From positions 1,926,001 to 1,990,000 of the forward strand of contig OX387611.1 in the NCBI GenBank assembly GCA_947568835.1: 64,000 nt of DNA. Reading direction: 5' to 3'. Shown piece after piece: positions 1 to 12,994 of this stretch. A program made the position numbers and the translations under genes. Origin of the DNA: Protonemura montana (taxonomy: Eukaryota; Arthropoda; Insecta; Plecoptera; Nemouridae). The notes below the pieces were generated by a model. It was not told the DNA's origin and did no database searches. It was given only the letters and a program-made list of their open reading frames with translations. How positions within the stretch are numbered: the stretch's first letter is position 1; each line of letters opens with the position of its first letter.

Positions 1-3000
1 ACAGGTTTAGTCAAAGCCACAGCGCTAATTTTAAACGTCCTGTCATTGGGTTTACAGGTTTAGTCAGAGTCACAGCGCTAATGTTAATCGTCCTGTCATT
101 GGGTTTACAGGTTAAGTCAGAGTCACAGCGCTAATGTTAAACGTCCTGTCATTGGGTTTACAGGTTTAGTCTGAGTTACAGCGCTAATGTTAAACGTCCT
201 GTCATTGGGTTTACAGGTTTAGTCAGAGTCACAGCGCTAATGTTAAACGTCATGCCATCGGGTTTACAGGTCTAGTCAGAGTCACAGCGCTAATGTTAAA
301 CGTTCTGTCATTGGGTTAACAGGTTTAGTCAGAGTCACAGCGCTAATGTTAAACGTCCTGTCATTGGGTTTACAGGTTTAGTCAGAGTCACAGCGCTAAT
401 GTTAAACGTCCTGTCATTGGGTTAACAGGTTTCGTCAGAGTCACGGCGCTAATGTTAAACGTCCTGCCATTGGGTTTACAGGTTTAGTCAGAGTCACAGC
501 GCTAATGTTAAACGTCCTGTCATTGGGTGAACAGGTTTCGTCAGAGTCACAGCGCTAATGTTAAACGTCCTGCCATTGGGTTTACAGGTTTAGTCAGAGT
601 CACAGCGCTAATGTTAAACGTCCTGTCATTGGGTTTACAGGTTTAGTCAGAATCACAGCGCTAATGTTAAACGTCCTGTCATTGGGTTTACAGGTTTAGT
701 CCGAGTTACAGCGCTAATGTTAAACGTCCTGTCATTGGGTTTACAGGTTAAGTTAGAGTCACAGCGCTAATGTTAAACGTCCTGTCATTGGGTTAACAGG
801 TTTAGTCTGAGTTAAAGCGCTAATGTTAAACGTCCTGTCATTGGGTTTACAGGTTTAGTCTGAGTTACAGCGCTAATGTTAAACGTCCTGTCATTGGGTT
901 TACAGGTTTAGTCAGAGTCACAGCGCTAATGTTAAAAGTCATGCCATCGGGTTTACAGGTCTAGTCAGAGTCACAGCGCTAATGTTAAACGTTCTGTCAT
1001 TGGGTTAACAGGTTTAGTCAGAGTCACAGCGCTAATGTTAAACGTCCTGTCATTGGGTTTACAGGTTTAGTCAGAGTCACAGCGCTAATGTTAAACGTCC
1101 TGTCATTGGGTTAACAGGTTTCGTCAGATTTACAGCGCTAATGTTAAACGTCCTGTCATTGGGTTTACAGGTTTAGTCAGAGTCACAGCGCTAATGTTAA
1201 ACGTCCTGCCATTAGGTTTACAGGTTTAGTCAGAGTCACAGCGCTAATGTTAAACGTCCTGTCATTGGGTTTACAGGTTTAGTCAGAGTCACAGCGCTAA
1301 TGTTAAACGTCCTGTCATTGGGTAAACAGGTTTCGTCAGAGTCACAGCGCTAATGTTAAACGTCCTGCCATTGGGTTTACAGGTTTAGTCAGAGTCACAG
1401 CGCTAATGTTAAACGTCCTGTCATTGGGTTAACAGGTTTAGTCAGAGTCACAGCGCTAATGTTAAACGTCCTGTCATTTGGGTTTACAGGTTTAGTCAGA
1501 GTCACAGCGCTAATGTTAAACGTCCTGGCATTGGGTTTACAGGTTCAGTCAGAGTCACAGCGCTAATGTTAAACGTCCTGTAATTGGGTTTACAGGTTTA
1601 GTCAGAGTCACAGCGCTAATGTTAAACGTCCTGCCATTGGGTTTACAGGTTAAGTCAGAGTCACAGCGCTAATGTTAATCGTCCTTTCATTGGGTTTACA
1701 GGTTTAGTCAGAGTCACAGCGCTAATGTTAAACGTCCTGCTATTGGGTTTACAGGTTTAGTCAGAGTCACAGCGCTAATGTTAAACGTCCTGTCATTGGG
1801 TTTACAGGTTTAGTCAGAGTCACAGCGCTAATGTTAAACGTCCTGTCATTGGGTTTACAGGTTTAGTCAGAGTCACAGCGCTAATGTTAAACGTCCTGTC
1901 ATTGGGTTTACAGGTTCAGTCTGAGTCACAGCGCTAATGTTAAACGTCCTGCCATTGGGTTTACAGGTTTAGTCAGAGTCACAACGCTAATGTTAAACGT
2001 CCTGTCATTGAGTTTACAGGTTTAGTCAGAGCCACAGCGCTAATGTTAAACGTCCTGCCATTGGGTTTACAGGTTTAGTCTGAGTTACAGCACTAATGTT
2101 AAACGTCCTGCCATTGGGTTTACAGGTTTAGTCAGAGTCACAGCGCTAATGTTAAACGTCCTGTCATTGGGTTTACAGGTTAAGTCAGAGTCACAGCTTT
2201 AATGTTAAACGTCCTGTCATTGGGTTAACAGGTTTAGTCAGAGTCACAACGCTAATGTTAAACGTCCTGTCATTGGGTTTACAGGTTTAGTCAGAGTCAC
2301 AGCGCTAATGTTAAACGTCCTGTCATTGGGTTTACAGGTTTAGTCAGAGTCACAGCGCTAATGTTAAACGTCCTGTCATTGGGTTTACAGGTTTAGTCAG
2401 AGTCACAGCGCTAATGTTAAACGTCCTGTCATTGGGTTTACAGGTTTAGTCTGAGTCACAGCGCTAATGTTAAACGTCCTGCCATTGGGTTTACAGGTTT
2501 AGTTAGAGTCACAGCGCTAATGTTAAACGTCCTGTCATTGGGTTTACAGGTTTAGTCAGAGTCACAGCGCTAATGTTAAACGTCCTGTCATTTGGTTTAC
2601 AGGTTTAGTCAGAGTCACAGCGCTTATGTTAAACGTCCTGTCATTGGGTTTACAGGTTTAGTCTGAGTCACAGCGCTAATGTTAAACGTCCTGCCATTGG
2701 GTTTACAGGTTTAGTCAGAGTCACAACGCTAATGTTAAACGTCCTGTCATTGAGTTTACAGGTTTAGTCAGAGCCACAGCGCTAATGTTAAACGTCCTGC
2801 CATTGGGTTTACAGGTTTAGTCTGAGTTACAGCGCTAATGTTAAACGTCCTGCCATTGGGTTTACAGGTTTAGTCAGAGTCACAGCGCTAATGTTAAACG
2901 TCCTGTCATTGGGTTTACAGGTTTAGTCAGAGTCACAGCTTTAATGTTAAACGTCCTGTCATTGGGTTTACAGGTTTAGTCAGAGTCACAGCGCTAATGT

Positions 3001-6000
3001 TAAACGTCCTGTCATTGGGTTTACAGGTTTAGTCAGAGTCACAGCGCTAATGTTAAACGTCCTGTCATTGGGTTAACAGGTTTAGTCAGAGTCACAGCGC
3101 TAATGTTAAACGTCCTGCCATTGGGTTTACAGGTTAAGTCAGAGTCACAGCTCTAATGTTAATCGTCCTTTCATTGGGTTTACAGGTTTAGTCAGAGTCA
3201 CAGCGCTAATGTTAAACGTCCTGCTATTGGGTTTACAGGTTTAGTCAGAGTCACAGCGCTAATGTTAAACGTCCTGTCATTGGGTTTACAGGTTTAGTCA
3301 GAGTCACAGCGCTAATGTTAAACGTCCTGTCATTGGGTTTACAGGTTTAGTCAGAGTCACAGCGCTAATGTTAAACGTCCTGTCATTGGGTTTACAGGTT
3401 CAGTCTGAGTCACAGCGCTAATGTTAAACGTCCTGTCATTGGGTTTACAGGTTTAGTCAGAGTCACAGCGCTAATGTTAAACGTCCTGTCATTGGGTTAA
3501 CAGGTTTCGTCAGATTTACAGCGCTAATGTTAAACGTCCTGTCATTGGGTTTACAGGTTTAGTCAGAGTCACAGCGCTAATGTTAAACGTCCTGCCATTA
3601 GGTTTACAGGTTTAGTCAGAGTCACAGCGCTAATGTTAAACGTCCTGTCATTGGGTTTACAGGTTTAGTCAGAGTCACAGCGCTAATGTTAAACGTCCTG
3701 TCATTGGGTAAACAGGTTTCGTCAGAGTCACAGCGCTAATGTTAAACGTCCTGCCATTGGGTTTACAGGTTTAGTCAGAGTCACAGCGCTAATGTTAAAC
3801 GTCCTGTCATTGGGTTAACAGGTTTAGTCAGAGTCACAGCGCTAATGTTAAACGTCCTGTCATTTGGGTTTACAGGTTTAGTCAGAGTCACAGCGCTAAT
3901 GTTAAACGTCCTGGCATTGGGTTTACAGGTTCAGTCAGAGTCACAGCGCTAATGTTAAACGTCCTGTAATTGGGTTTACAGGTTTAGTCAGAGTCACAGC
4001 GCTAATGTTAAACGTCCTGCCATTGGGTTTACAGGTTAAGTCAGAGTCACAGCGCTAATGTTAATCGTCCTTTCATTGGGTTTACAGGTTTAGTCAGAGT
4101 CACAGCGCTAATGTTAAACGTCCTGCTATTGGGTTTACAGGTTTAGTCAGAGTCACAGCGCTAATGTTAAACGTCCTGTCATTGGGTTTACAGGTTTAGT
4201 CAGAGTCACAGCGCTAATGTTAAACGTCCTGTCATTGGGTTTACAGGTTTAGTCAGAGTCACAGCGCTAATGTTAAACGTCCTGTCATTGGGTTTACAGG
4301 TTCAGTCTGAGTCACAGCGCTAATGTTAAACGTCCTGCCATTGGGTTTACAGGTTTAGTCAGAGTCACAACGCTAATGTTAAACGTCCTGTCATTGAGTT
4401 TACAGGTTTAGTCAGAGCCACAGCGCTAATGTTAAACGTCCTGCCATTGGGTTTACAGGTTTAGTCTGAGTTACAGCGCTAATGTTAAACGTCCTGCCAT
4501 TGGGTTTACAGGTTTAGTCAGAGTCACAGCGCTAATGTTAAACGTCCTGTCATTGGGTTTACAGGTTTAGTCAGAGTCACAGCTTTAATGTTAAACGTCC
4601 TGTCATTGGGTTAACAGGTTTAGTCAGAGTCACAACGCTAATGTTAAACGTCCTGTCATTGGGTTTACAGGTTTAGTCAGAGTCACAGCGCTAATGTTAA
4701 ACGTCCTGTCATTGGGTTTACAGGTTTAGTCAGAGTCACAGCGCTAATGTTAAACGTCCTGTCATTGGGTTTACAGGTTTAGTCAGAGTCACAGCGCTAA
4801 TGTTAAACGTCCTGTCATTGGGTTTACAGGTTTAGTCTGAGTCACAGCGCTAATGTTAAACGTCCTGCCATTGGGTTTACAGGTTTAGTTAGAGTCACAG
4901 CGCTAATGTTAAACGTCCTGTCATTGGGTTTACAGGTTTAGTCAGAGTCACAGCGCTAATGTTAAACGTCCTGTCATTTGGTTTACAGGTTTAGTCAGAG
5001 TCACAGCGCTTATGTTAAACGTCCTGTCATTGGGTTTACAGGTTTAGTCTGAGTCACAGCGCTAATGTTAAACGTCCTGCCATTGGGTTTACAGGTTTAG
5101 TCAGAGTCACAACGCTAATGTTAAACGTCCTGTCATTGAGTTTACAGGTTTAGTCAGAGCCACAGCGCTAATGTTAAACGTCCTGCCATTGGGTTTACAG
5201 GTTTAGTCTGAGTTACAGCGCTAATGTTAAACGTCCTGCCATTGGGTTTACAGGTTTAGTCAGAGTCACAGCGCTAATGTTAAACGTCCTGTCATTGGGT
5301 TTACAGGTTTAGTCAGAGTCACAGCTTTAATGTTAAACGTCCTGTCATTGGGTTTACAGGTTTAGTCAGAGTCACAGCGCTAATGTTAAACGTCCTGTCA
5401 TTGGGTTTACAGGTTTAGTCAGAGTCACAGCGCTAATGTTAAACGTCCTGTCATTGGGTTAACAGGTTTAGTCAGAGTCACAGCGCTAATGTTAAACGTC
5501 CTGCCATTGGGTTTACAGGTTAAGTCAGAGTCACAGCGCTAATGTTAATCGTCCTTTCATTGGGTTTACAGGTTTAGTCAGAGTCACAGCGCTAATGTTA
5601 AACGTCCTGCTATTGGGTTTACAGGTTTAGTCAGAGTCACAGCGCTAATGTTAAACGTCCTGTCATTGGGTTTACAGGTTTAGTCAGAGTCACAGCGCTA
5701 ATGTTAAACGTCCTGTCATTGGGTTTACAGGTTTAGTCAGAGTCACAGCGCTAATGTTAAACGTCCTGTCATTGGGTTTACAGGTTCAGTCTGAGTCACA
5801 GCGCTAATGTTAAACGTCCTGCCATTGGGTTTACAGGTTTAGTCAGAGTCACAACGCTAATGTTAAACGTCCTGTCATTGAGTTTACAGGTTTAGTCAGA
5901 GCCACAGCGCTAATGTTAAACGTCCTGCCATTGGGTTTACAGGTTTAGTCTGAGTTACAGCGCTAATGTTAAACGTCCTGCCATTGGGTTTACAGGTTTA

Positions 6001-7020
6001 GTCAGAGTCACAGCGCTAATGTTAAACGTCCTGTCATTGGGTTTACAGGTTTAGTCAGAGTCACAGCTTTAATGTTAAACGTCCTGTCATTGGGTTAACA
6101 GGTTTAGTCAGAGTCACAACGCTAATGTTAAACGTCCTGTCATTGGGTTTACAGGTTTAGTCAGAGTCACAGCGCTAATGTTAAACGTCCTGTCATTGGG
6201 TTTACAGGTTTAGTCAGAGTCACAGCGCTAATGTTAAACGTCCTGTCATTGGGTTTACAGGTTTAGTCAGAGTCACAGCGCTAATGTTAAACGTCCTGTC
6301 ATTGGGTTTACAGGTTTAGTCTGAGTCACAGCGCTAATGTTAAACGTCCTGCCATTGGGTTTACAGGTTTAGTTAGAGTCACAGCGCTAATGTTAAACGT
6401 CCTGTCATTGGGTTTACAGGTTTAGTCAGAGTCACAGCGCTAATGTTAAACGTCCTGTCATTTGGTTTACAGGTTTAGTCAGAGTCACAGCGCTTATGTT
6501 AAACGTCCTGTCATTGGGTTTACAGGTTTAGTCTGAGTCACAGCGCTAATGTTAAACGTCCTGCCATTGGGTTTACAGGTTTAGTTAGAGTCACAGCGCT
6601 AATGTTAAACGTCCTGCCATTGGGTTTACAGGTTTAGTCAGAGTCACAACGCTAATGTTAAACGTCCTGTCATTGAGTTTACAGGTTTAGTCAGAGCCAC
6701 AGCGCTAATGTTAAACGTCCTGCCATTGGGTTTACAGGTTTAGTCTGAGTTACAGCGCTAATGTTAAACGTCCTGCCATTGGGTTTACAGGTTTAGTCAG
6801 AGTCACAGCGCTAATGTTAAACGTCCTGTCATTGGGTTTACAGGTTTAGTCAGAGTCACAGCTTTAATGTTAAACGTCCTGTCATTGGGTTTACAGGTTT
6901 AGTCAGAGTCACAGCGCTAATGTTAAACGTCCTGTCATTGGGTTTACAGGTTTAGTCAGAGTCACAACGCTAATGTTAAACGTCCTGTCATTGGGTTTAC
7001 AGGTTTAGTCAGAGTCACAG
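1..7020. repeat. 53-bp satellite, array I (about 132 copies, runs off left edge)
   Basis: Head-to-tail repeat with a 53-bp period; units begin ACAGGTTTAGTCAGAGTCAC and contain AGCGCTAATGTTAAACGTCC and ATTGGGTTT. Most copies differ by one to four substitutions; a few have single-base indels, such as an extra T near 1475 and 3862. Marker variants recur at long intervals, showing higher-order structure. The array lies in what the gene models make intron 4 of GR-C, and it stops 9 bp from the exon-4 donor at 7029/7030. The intron's other end is outside the window. No gene is seen within it. Confidence 0.98.
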
Positions 7021-7029
7021 AGCCAATAC

Positions 7030-10000
7030 CTGCAGCGTCACCTGAAGTCCAAAAGTTGAAAGAATTTTCTTTGCTAGGCCGGTCAAGGCCACGTGTGTTC
7101 GGTGCAAGTTCTCGGCGTCAAACATAGACACCGGCGTGTCAGCGCCTTCTGGAAGGTGACAATTCGTGTAACTGTAATTAATTTTGAACGCCATTTAAGA
7201 TGCATCAATACCACCTTTTCTTGATTCTGTATGCAAGCAGGTGTAAGTGTATATCCTTAAAAAAAAAACTCATCAATTGATAGCTCAGTTAATGCAATAA
7301 TCTACCAATGCTGAGCTGCCAAACAATTTTATTTTTTATTATGGGTTCTAAATAAGAGGTGCTGTTAAAGTAGAAAATAAGAGTAAAAAAAGGGGCTTTT
7401 TAGCACCATGTACAAAGAATTTATTTGTATTTTTTTATTTATTTTGAATTACGATTTGTGCAACTACTGACTTTCTAGTTATAATTCAAGTCAAGGTTCC
7501 AGTGTGAACATAGCCCTACATCTCGTTCATTTCTTTCAGCACGGTGCTACTGACAGTAATACCAGGGTCACTGCTTGGTGCTATGGTGGTGCTAGTTAGC
7601 ACGGTGCTACTGACAGTAATACCAGGGTCACTGCTTGGTGCTATGGTGGTGCTAGTTAGCACGGTGCTACTGACAGTAATACCAGGGTCACTGCTTGGTA
7701 CTATGGTGGTGCTACTGACAGTAATACCAGGGTTACGAATCACCGCTCTAGGTTGGGATCACTGCTTGGTGCTGTGGTGGTGCTAGTTAGCACGGTGCTA
7801 CTGACAGTAATACCAGGATAACAAGTCACCGCTCTTGGTCAGGGTTACTGCTTGGTGCTATGGTGGTGCTAGTTAGCACGGTGCTACTGACAGTAATACC
7901 AGTGTTACGAATCACCGCTCTAGGTCGGGGTCACTGCTTGGTGCTATGGTGGTGCTAGTTAGCACGGTGCTACTGACAGTAATACCAGGGTTACTGCTTG
8001 GTGCTATGGTGGTGCTAGTTAGCACGGTGCTACTGACAGTAATACCAGTGTTACGAATCACCGCTCTAGGTCGGGGTCACTGCTTAGTGCTATGGCGGTG
8101 CTAGTTAGCACGGTGCTACTGACAGTAATACCAGGGCTACTGCTTGGTGCTATGGTGGTGCTAGTTAGCACAGTGCTACTGACAGTAATACCAGGGCTAC
8201 TGCTTGGTGCTATGGTGGTGCTAGTAAGCACGGTGCTACTGACAGTAATACCAGGGTCACTGCTTGGTGCTATGGTGGTGCTAGTTAGCACGGTGCTACT
8301 GACTTTAATTAAAAGGAAAGGATTGATTGCTCCAGGTAAAGTCTCTGGTCGCTAGTTCTCACGTACCTCGCAAGGCGCGCTCCAAGTCTTCTATGAACCG
8401 CCCCCAGAGCCGCGATGCCAGCAGTGTGCATGCGTTCAGCCGCACGGTAGCCAAGGCATTCAGCAGGAACGCGCAAGCGTGGAAAGAGTACACAATGACG
8501 TGCTGTCCCCCGTCCTCCGAGAGATTGTCCATGAACTTGTCCTCAATGTGGTACACGTACAAGGGCAGCAGGATAAACACTGCGCAAGTCTGCGCAGCCA
8601 GCATGAGGTGCGCGCGCAGTGGACGAAAGGACAGAAGTGTTGCCGCTTTCTCGGCGCTTTCCTGAAGAGCAATATTATTAGAGCGAATGGTTTGGCGAAA
8701 CACCGGTTCTCGTGAGATCACCGAAGTTAAGCAACACTGCACTGGGTCAGCTATTGGATGTGTGACCATCACACAAATTAACAGTTTTGTTTGGGAGAGA
8801 GGTTGGAGGGATGAAAGTTAGTTCTAAAACTTCACTCGCCTTGCTTATCAACCTCTCGACAGCATGGATTTGTGGGGGAATCCTGTTGTTCGCGTTGTAC
8901 CGTCCTTCGGACGGGAAGTTAAGCCGGTGGTCTCCTTGGTGCTCTTCGACAGGAGTAGGCCACGTTCCAGCACCAGGTTTCCCCTCCTCCCTGCTAGGCT
9001 AGGTGTGGTTTCTCATCATCCTCAACATAATCCACTTATTCACCGACGCCATGAGACCGTTACTGCAAGGCCAGATGTCGAAACAGTGAATCGCAAACCC
9101 CGCAAATCAATCAATTACTAGAGCCCGCTGTTTTTAACTTCGTGTCAAATCTCAAACTAATCGACTTTTCCTGTCCGATATGCAGTTTATAGGGAAAAAA
9201 TTTGCCTATGAATCTGGATATAGCAAATCCCCCTTGAAGTACATGGGTTTCCAAACCTTTTGCCATCGTGGACCCGTCGCCAAGTCTTTTATTTTTTTGC
9301 GCACTTCCTTTCCCCCCACCCCCAGGATGCCTAATATTGTTATTTTTTTTACATTATAAGTACAAATGTGAATGCAATGCTGCTCACTGCGAAAGTATTT
9401 CTTGTAAAGTGGGCAGCTGTAAAAACAATTCTTATTTTCCTTGAAAATATATTTTCTTAAATGAAAAGAGAACGCAAGCAAGCTTTTGGATTTGGAACGA
9501 AACAAACCTTCACCTAGTAAAATTCTTACATAAAATGAAGAAATGCTGTTAATGAGAGCGATGAACCCGATGCTTTCAATATTTAGCTTTAAATTAGAGC
9601 GAGGTGAAATCTCCACTTTTTGTAAATTGCAAACCGATTTCTTTCTTTCGAAAGATGATCGGCAACTGCACTTGACCTCTTTTGACGAGGTATGAAGAAA
9701 GAAATGCTATGAAAAACTTTCTTTCGATTGCCCATAACGCAGGATAAGGAACAGGAATCTCTGGTTACCATTCCTTGACAGGACTTTAAGTTCTTCGTTA
9801 ACGCTTGACCCGCACCGAGTTTCTTTGCGTGCAGTCTAAATGCCAGTCCGTGCGGAACATTTTAGGAACCTTTGCTTTAGAAAGAAGAAATAGCATTCGG
9901 TACGAGTAGAAGAATCAAACTGGAGCTATCGTCAAGTCTCACCAGGAGCGCGTCAGTCGCCTCGAGGCCCAATGACGACAGCACCGAGCTCAGCGCCAGG

Positions 10001-11033
10001 AGGCCGATACCGATCTCGCTGGTCATGCTGACAAAGTGCATCGTCTTGGTAGTGAACGTAAACTTTGAGTATCGTTCACGCCACATTGTCATGAAGTAGA
10101 AGTATGCGTGCGCAGTGTAGACAACGAGCAGCAGAGTAGAGTAGACCGTGGTAGGCCATGAACGGCGCAGGCGCATCGTAGGCGTGGCATAGAGGACGTA
10201 AGGGGCGGTGCCAAGGAGACGGGACACAGCCAGTAGAGGGCGCAGCGCGGCGTGTAAAGGCGACACGGTGGTCGGAGGTAATGGAAACCGACTGGTGGCA
10301 TGAGAGCAGAAACTTTATTGGATGAGCGAGGCGAAAATAGAGATTTTTTTTTTATTCATTGTCAGCTTGAAATGGTTTGTTCTTGGCGCGAATGTTTCCG
10401 TTCCTGACCACCGAACGGTTTGGCGTGTTGAAAACACTGGTCCTAATGAGATCACCGAAGTTAAGCAACACTGCGCTGTATTCAGCAGAAGGGTTTGAGG
10501 GATGAAAGCTAGAACAACTCTCTTGATCATTAACCTCTCGACATTGGTGACCTCTGTAGAACAACGGTTCAGCGGAGAATTATGTTTTTTTAAGATATCT
10601 CTCTAAGAAAGTATAGCTAGCTGGTGATATCCTTTGTTTTCTTAAAACAAGAATAGTCTACGTGTCGGTACTGGGTCTCACCCTCCCCTTCCACACTCAA
10701 ACAGGTTGAAAACAATCATCCAGTCATTCGCCGACGTTCACCTCCGGAAAATGGTCAAATAATTGTGTCGCTAAACAGCTCACCTAATTAACCTGGAAAA
10801 AAGTTGATACAAAGCTTGATGACTGACTTTCTGAATTTCACTGCTTATGTAAAGAGAAGTTGCTCTGGAAAATGTTGTAACTCCTGTAGCTTGCAGTCTT
10901 TTTTAACTTTGAAGTTATTGTTACTCTAACAATATAAAGACCAAGACTGTGTCAATGTACCGTACCTTGGTCCATAATCTTTATCTTCAAATGCAGCGCG
11001 TGGACGCACCAACATCGGGTCTGTCACGATCAT
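7030..11033 (-). CDS. Gustatory-receptor-like gene GR-C, exons 1-4 (5' part; 3' end outside window)
   Basis: Predicted seven-transmembrane chemoreceptor of the arthropod gustatory receptor family, a ligand-gated channel family in sensory neuron membranes. Coding exons on the minus strand: 11033-10966, 10291-9943, 8661-8367 and 7148-7030, giving 277 codons with splice phases 2, 0 and 1 and GT/AG borders throughout. Exon 2 has the N-terminal GR-like motif RPLLAVSRLLG and two membrane segments; exon 3 has two more. Exon 4 is a cytosolic-loop exon of 40 residues ending ...FGLQVTLQ, just before the satellite-filled intron 4. Exon 3 is 24 nt shorter than in the two paralogues, an in-frame loss of 8 codons in the loop after membrane segment 3. 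The start ATG was chosen because it is shared by all three copies and GR-A has an in-frame stop just upstream. Exons 5 and 6 should lie left of the window, so functionality cannot be judged. Confidence 0.82.
7538..8305. repeat. 60-bp minisatellite in GR-C intron 3
   Basis: About 12 units of roughly 60 bp built on AGCACGGTGCTACTGACAG and GCTTGGTGCTATGGTGGTG. Some units carry an extra ~30-bp insert (TACGAATCACCGCTCTAGG). It lies between exon 4 (ends 7148) and exon 3 (starts 8367) of GR-C. Because 60 is divisible by three, several frames stay open, but these are repeat translations rather than genes. No comparable array is seen in intron 3 of GR-A or GR-B. Confidence 0.93.
8710..9125 (+). mobile_element. 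5S-derived SINE-like element
   Basis: Begins with a 5S-rRNA-like core (GATCACCGAAGTTAAGCAAC, then GGATGTGTGACC), which corresponds to the 3' half of arthropod 5S rRNA including its internal Pol III control boxes. A shared body follows (GGGAGAGAGGTTGGAGGGAT; CTTGGTGCTCTTCGACAGG; CTAGGCTAGG), ending in a CAAATCAATCAATTA tail. Related pieces are at 10440-10800, 13380-14280 and, reversed, 35150-35345. The structure fits a 5S-derived (SINE3-type) retroposon; exact ends and target duplications were not resolved. It lies in GR-C intron 2. Confidence 0.55.
9231..9775. mobile_element. Non-autonomous hAT-like element, copy 1
   Basis: Starts ATGGGTTTCCAAACCTTTTG, close to the terminal pattern of many hAT transposons (a GGTTCTCAAACTTTT-type end followed by a GACCC block). 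It aligns along its length with 33275-33800; shared blocks include ACTTGTAAAGTGG, TTCTTACATAAAATRAA, GCTGTTAATGAGAGCG and ACCGATTTCTTTCT. The far end GGTTACCATTCC is a rough reverse complement of the start. No transposase is seen. It sits in GR-C intron 2. Confidence 0.5.
10440..10800 (+). mobile_element. Degraded 5S-derived SINE-like fragment
   Basis: Contains GATCACCGAAGTTAAGCAAC at 10449, the linker GAGGGATGAAAGCTAGAAC and CCTCTCGACATTGG, then diverged sequence. A tail-like segment near 10760 (TGTGTCGCTAAACAGC) resembles the 3' part of the family seen at 34430-34620. The middle is too diverged to join with confidence. It lies in GR-C intron 1. Confidence 0.4.
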
Positions 11034-11284
11034 GGTTGGAACCTTCAAGCGGCTGCTTGACGTGAACACAGGCGACGTCTCTGACGACTCCATGAATAAT
11101 GGCAGGTCTTTGTCCGGCAGCTTTTCCCAGGTGTGACAATAACCCAAGAATATTGCAGACGTCGATGAAGAAAGTCTTTGATGGACTTGAAAGTTGCACC
11201 ACAAGCGTCGAAAGGAGGTCAGCGTTATGTGCAATTTGATGACGTTGGTTGGGTAATGCATTCGTTTGGCAGTCGAAGAAACGC

Positions 11285-11297
11285 GTTGCCTAGCAAC
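11285..11297. promoter_or_regulatory. RFX X-box-like motif upstream of GR-C
   Basis: GTTGCCTAGCAAC matches the two-half-site X-box bound by RFX transcription factors (GTNRCC-N-RGYAAC). It lies 252 bp upstream of the GR-C ATG inside a block conserved among the three paralogues. RFX factors control genes of ciliated sensory neurons in animals; a role here is inferred. Confidence 0.5.
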
Positions 11298-11345
11298 TGC
11301 TGGTGTCTTGCAACTCCATTTTGTTTCCACAATTTCGACACGTGT

Positions 11346-12994
11346 GGTGCAAGACAATTGCAAGAATGGTAGGTAAGCTGCATCGAATATATTTCATGCG
11401 CCCCACGGTTTTTGTTTTAAATGGTTTTACTGTTGAATTTCAAATTTTCACTTTTTAACAAGTGTTCTGTAGGGGTTTAGGAATTTGTATGGGGCTAAAA
11501 AAAACATTTTGTACTTTTGAGTACGACTAAAAAACGTGTTTATTTTTTAAATATTTTGTATTTTAATAATTATTCTTTCATCAATTGACAAGGGACGCCA
11601 TGGTCCCATGATTGCTGAAACTAAGTTTGGTCTGGATGTTTACCTCAACGCAAAATTTATGACATTTGTTTTTCATTACTAAAATACTTGGTGAAAACTA
11701 AGCAAAAAAACGATATTTTACAGTGGTGCAGTGATCAATACACGTGAGCGTTTACATTCCACACTCTGCTAAGTTCAGTTAATGGCGATATAACACTATC
11801 TTGATTACATATAGAGGTCCGCTAGTAAACTCTGTGTTTAATAATACTGAATGGTAGTGGTTGCCCTGGTCTATTGTTTGAACCCATGCTAGAAACCCCG
11901 AAAATAAGAGGGAAAACAGCAACTTATAAGAATTAGTTGCGAATTTCTTGAAATATACACCCCTTACAACCACCGCCACCAGCCAAATAAACGTCCTCAC
12001 CAAATCCCCACCTGCACTACCAATATCAAGTTTAGTGGAGGGATAGAAAAATCCTGCGCACACTCGTTTGCTTTCGCCGAAGTCCAGCTGCCATGCGTAA
12101 ATAATCAATACTTCAAAAAAATTCTTGTAAAAAGGGATGGTAAACCAATGAGAAACTTCGTCCATGTTAAAACACTGCACAGCTGCATCTTTTCATTGGG
12201 CACTTGATTCACGGCATCGTTCCGTCACGCACAACAGAGTGCATTCTCGACAAAGAAATCAAAATAATCTCTGCGTTAAGGGTTACTTGTTGTGAACGAC
12301 TTGATATTGTTTCTTGTAGAGCACAGTTATTTCAGTTTTTAAAGTTGGAAACGCATCCAACTTTGTATATTGAAAGAATCAGTGTTTGACTGCGATTCTT
12401 TCAAGCTAGACGTGTTCTTGGAATATACAAATTATTTGTTTAATTAATTAATATGTGATGGAAACAACAAACTAGTCTTATGAGTTGGACCCAGAATATT
12501 CACTACATTATACTTATACATTTTATTGTATGCTTTGATTTACTATCACTTTAAAGAACAGACTCAAAGTTATCACCGTCATTCACTTCAACATTGGTTA
12601 GAACAATAATTACTAAAAACTTGGGCCAACCTGTTGAAACATTTTATAACTTTTAAACAACGGAACTATTTATTCATTATACTATTTACTGAGATGGTCT
12701 ACATCATGTTTGCATGAGTGTGATAGTCCCTAGTTTCAGAGTGTATAAACAGCATCAAACATACTACCACCAAGTACTACCAACCAAACCATGCGCCTAC
12801 CTACTTTTAATTGCAATAAAAAGGACACAAAAACGTTCATAGCTAACACAAATTTAAAAATATTCCGGATACTCAGCTCAAAAACAATTACTTTAGACTT
12901 AAATCTGTATTTTGAAGTATTTTGCTGCACAGGTTTATTTTTCGTTGATTGTTGTTGTAAGATTTCACAGACGACTCGTGACCCGAACCTCCGT
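11346..12994. other. Intergenic DNA between GR-B and GR-C
   Basis: About 1.65 kb of AT-rich sequence between the GR-C promoter block and the GR-B stop codon. The only structure seen is a fragment near 11960-12130 related to dispersed repeats at 34770-35000 and 38735-38945 (shared CCTGCRCAYRCTCGTT and AAATAATCAATACT). A 133-codon minus-strand frame spans that repeat and is not credible as a gene. Confidence 0.6.

Noticed and set aside
9206-9616. 136-codon minus-strand frame
   Set aside because: It lies wholly inside the hAT-like non-autonomous repeat.
10926-11363. Extending the GR reading frame upstream of MIVTDP (conserved HTWEKLPDKDLPLF segment)
   Set aside because: The frame is open in GR-B and GR-C but has a TAG in GR-A, so the shared sequence is better explained as 5' UTR or promoter kept after recent duplication.
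11779-12180. 133-codon minus-strand frame
   Set aside because: It overlaps a dispersed repeat and is not maintained in the other copies.
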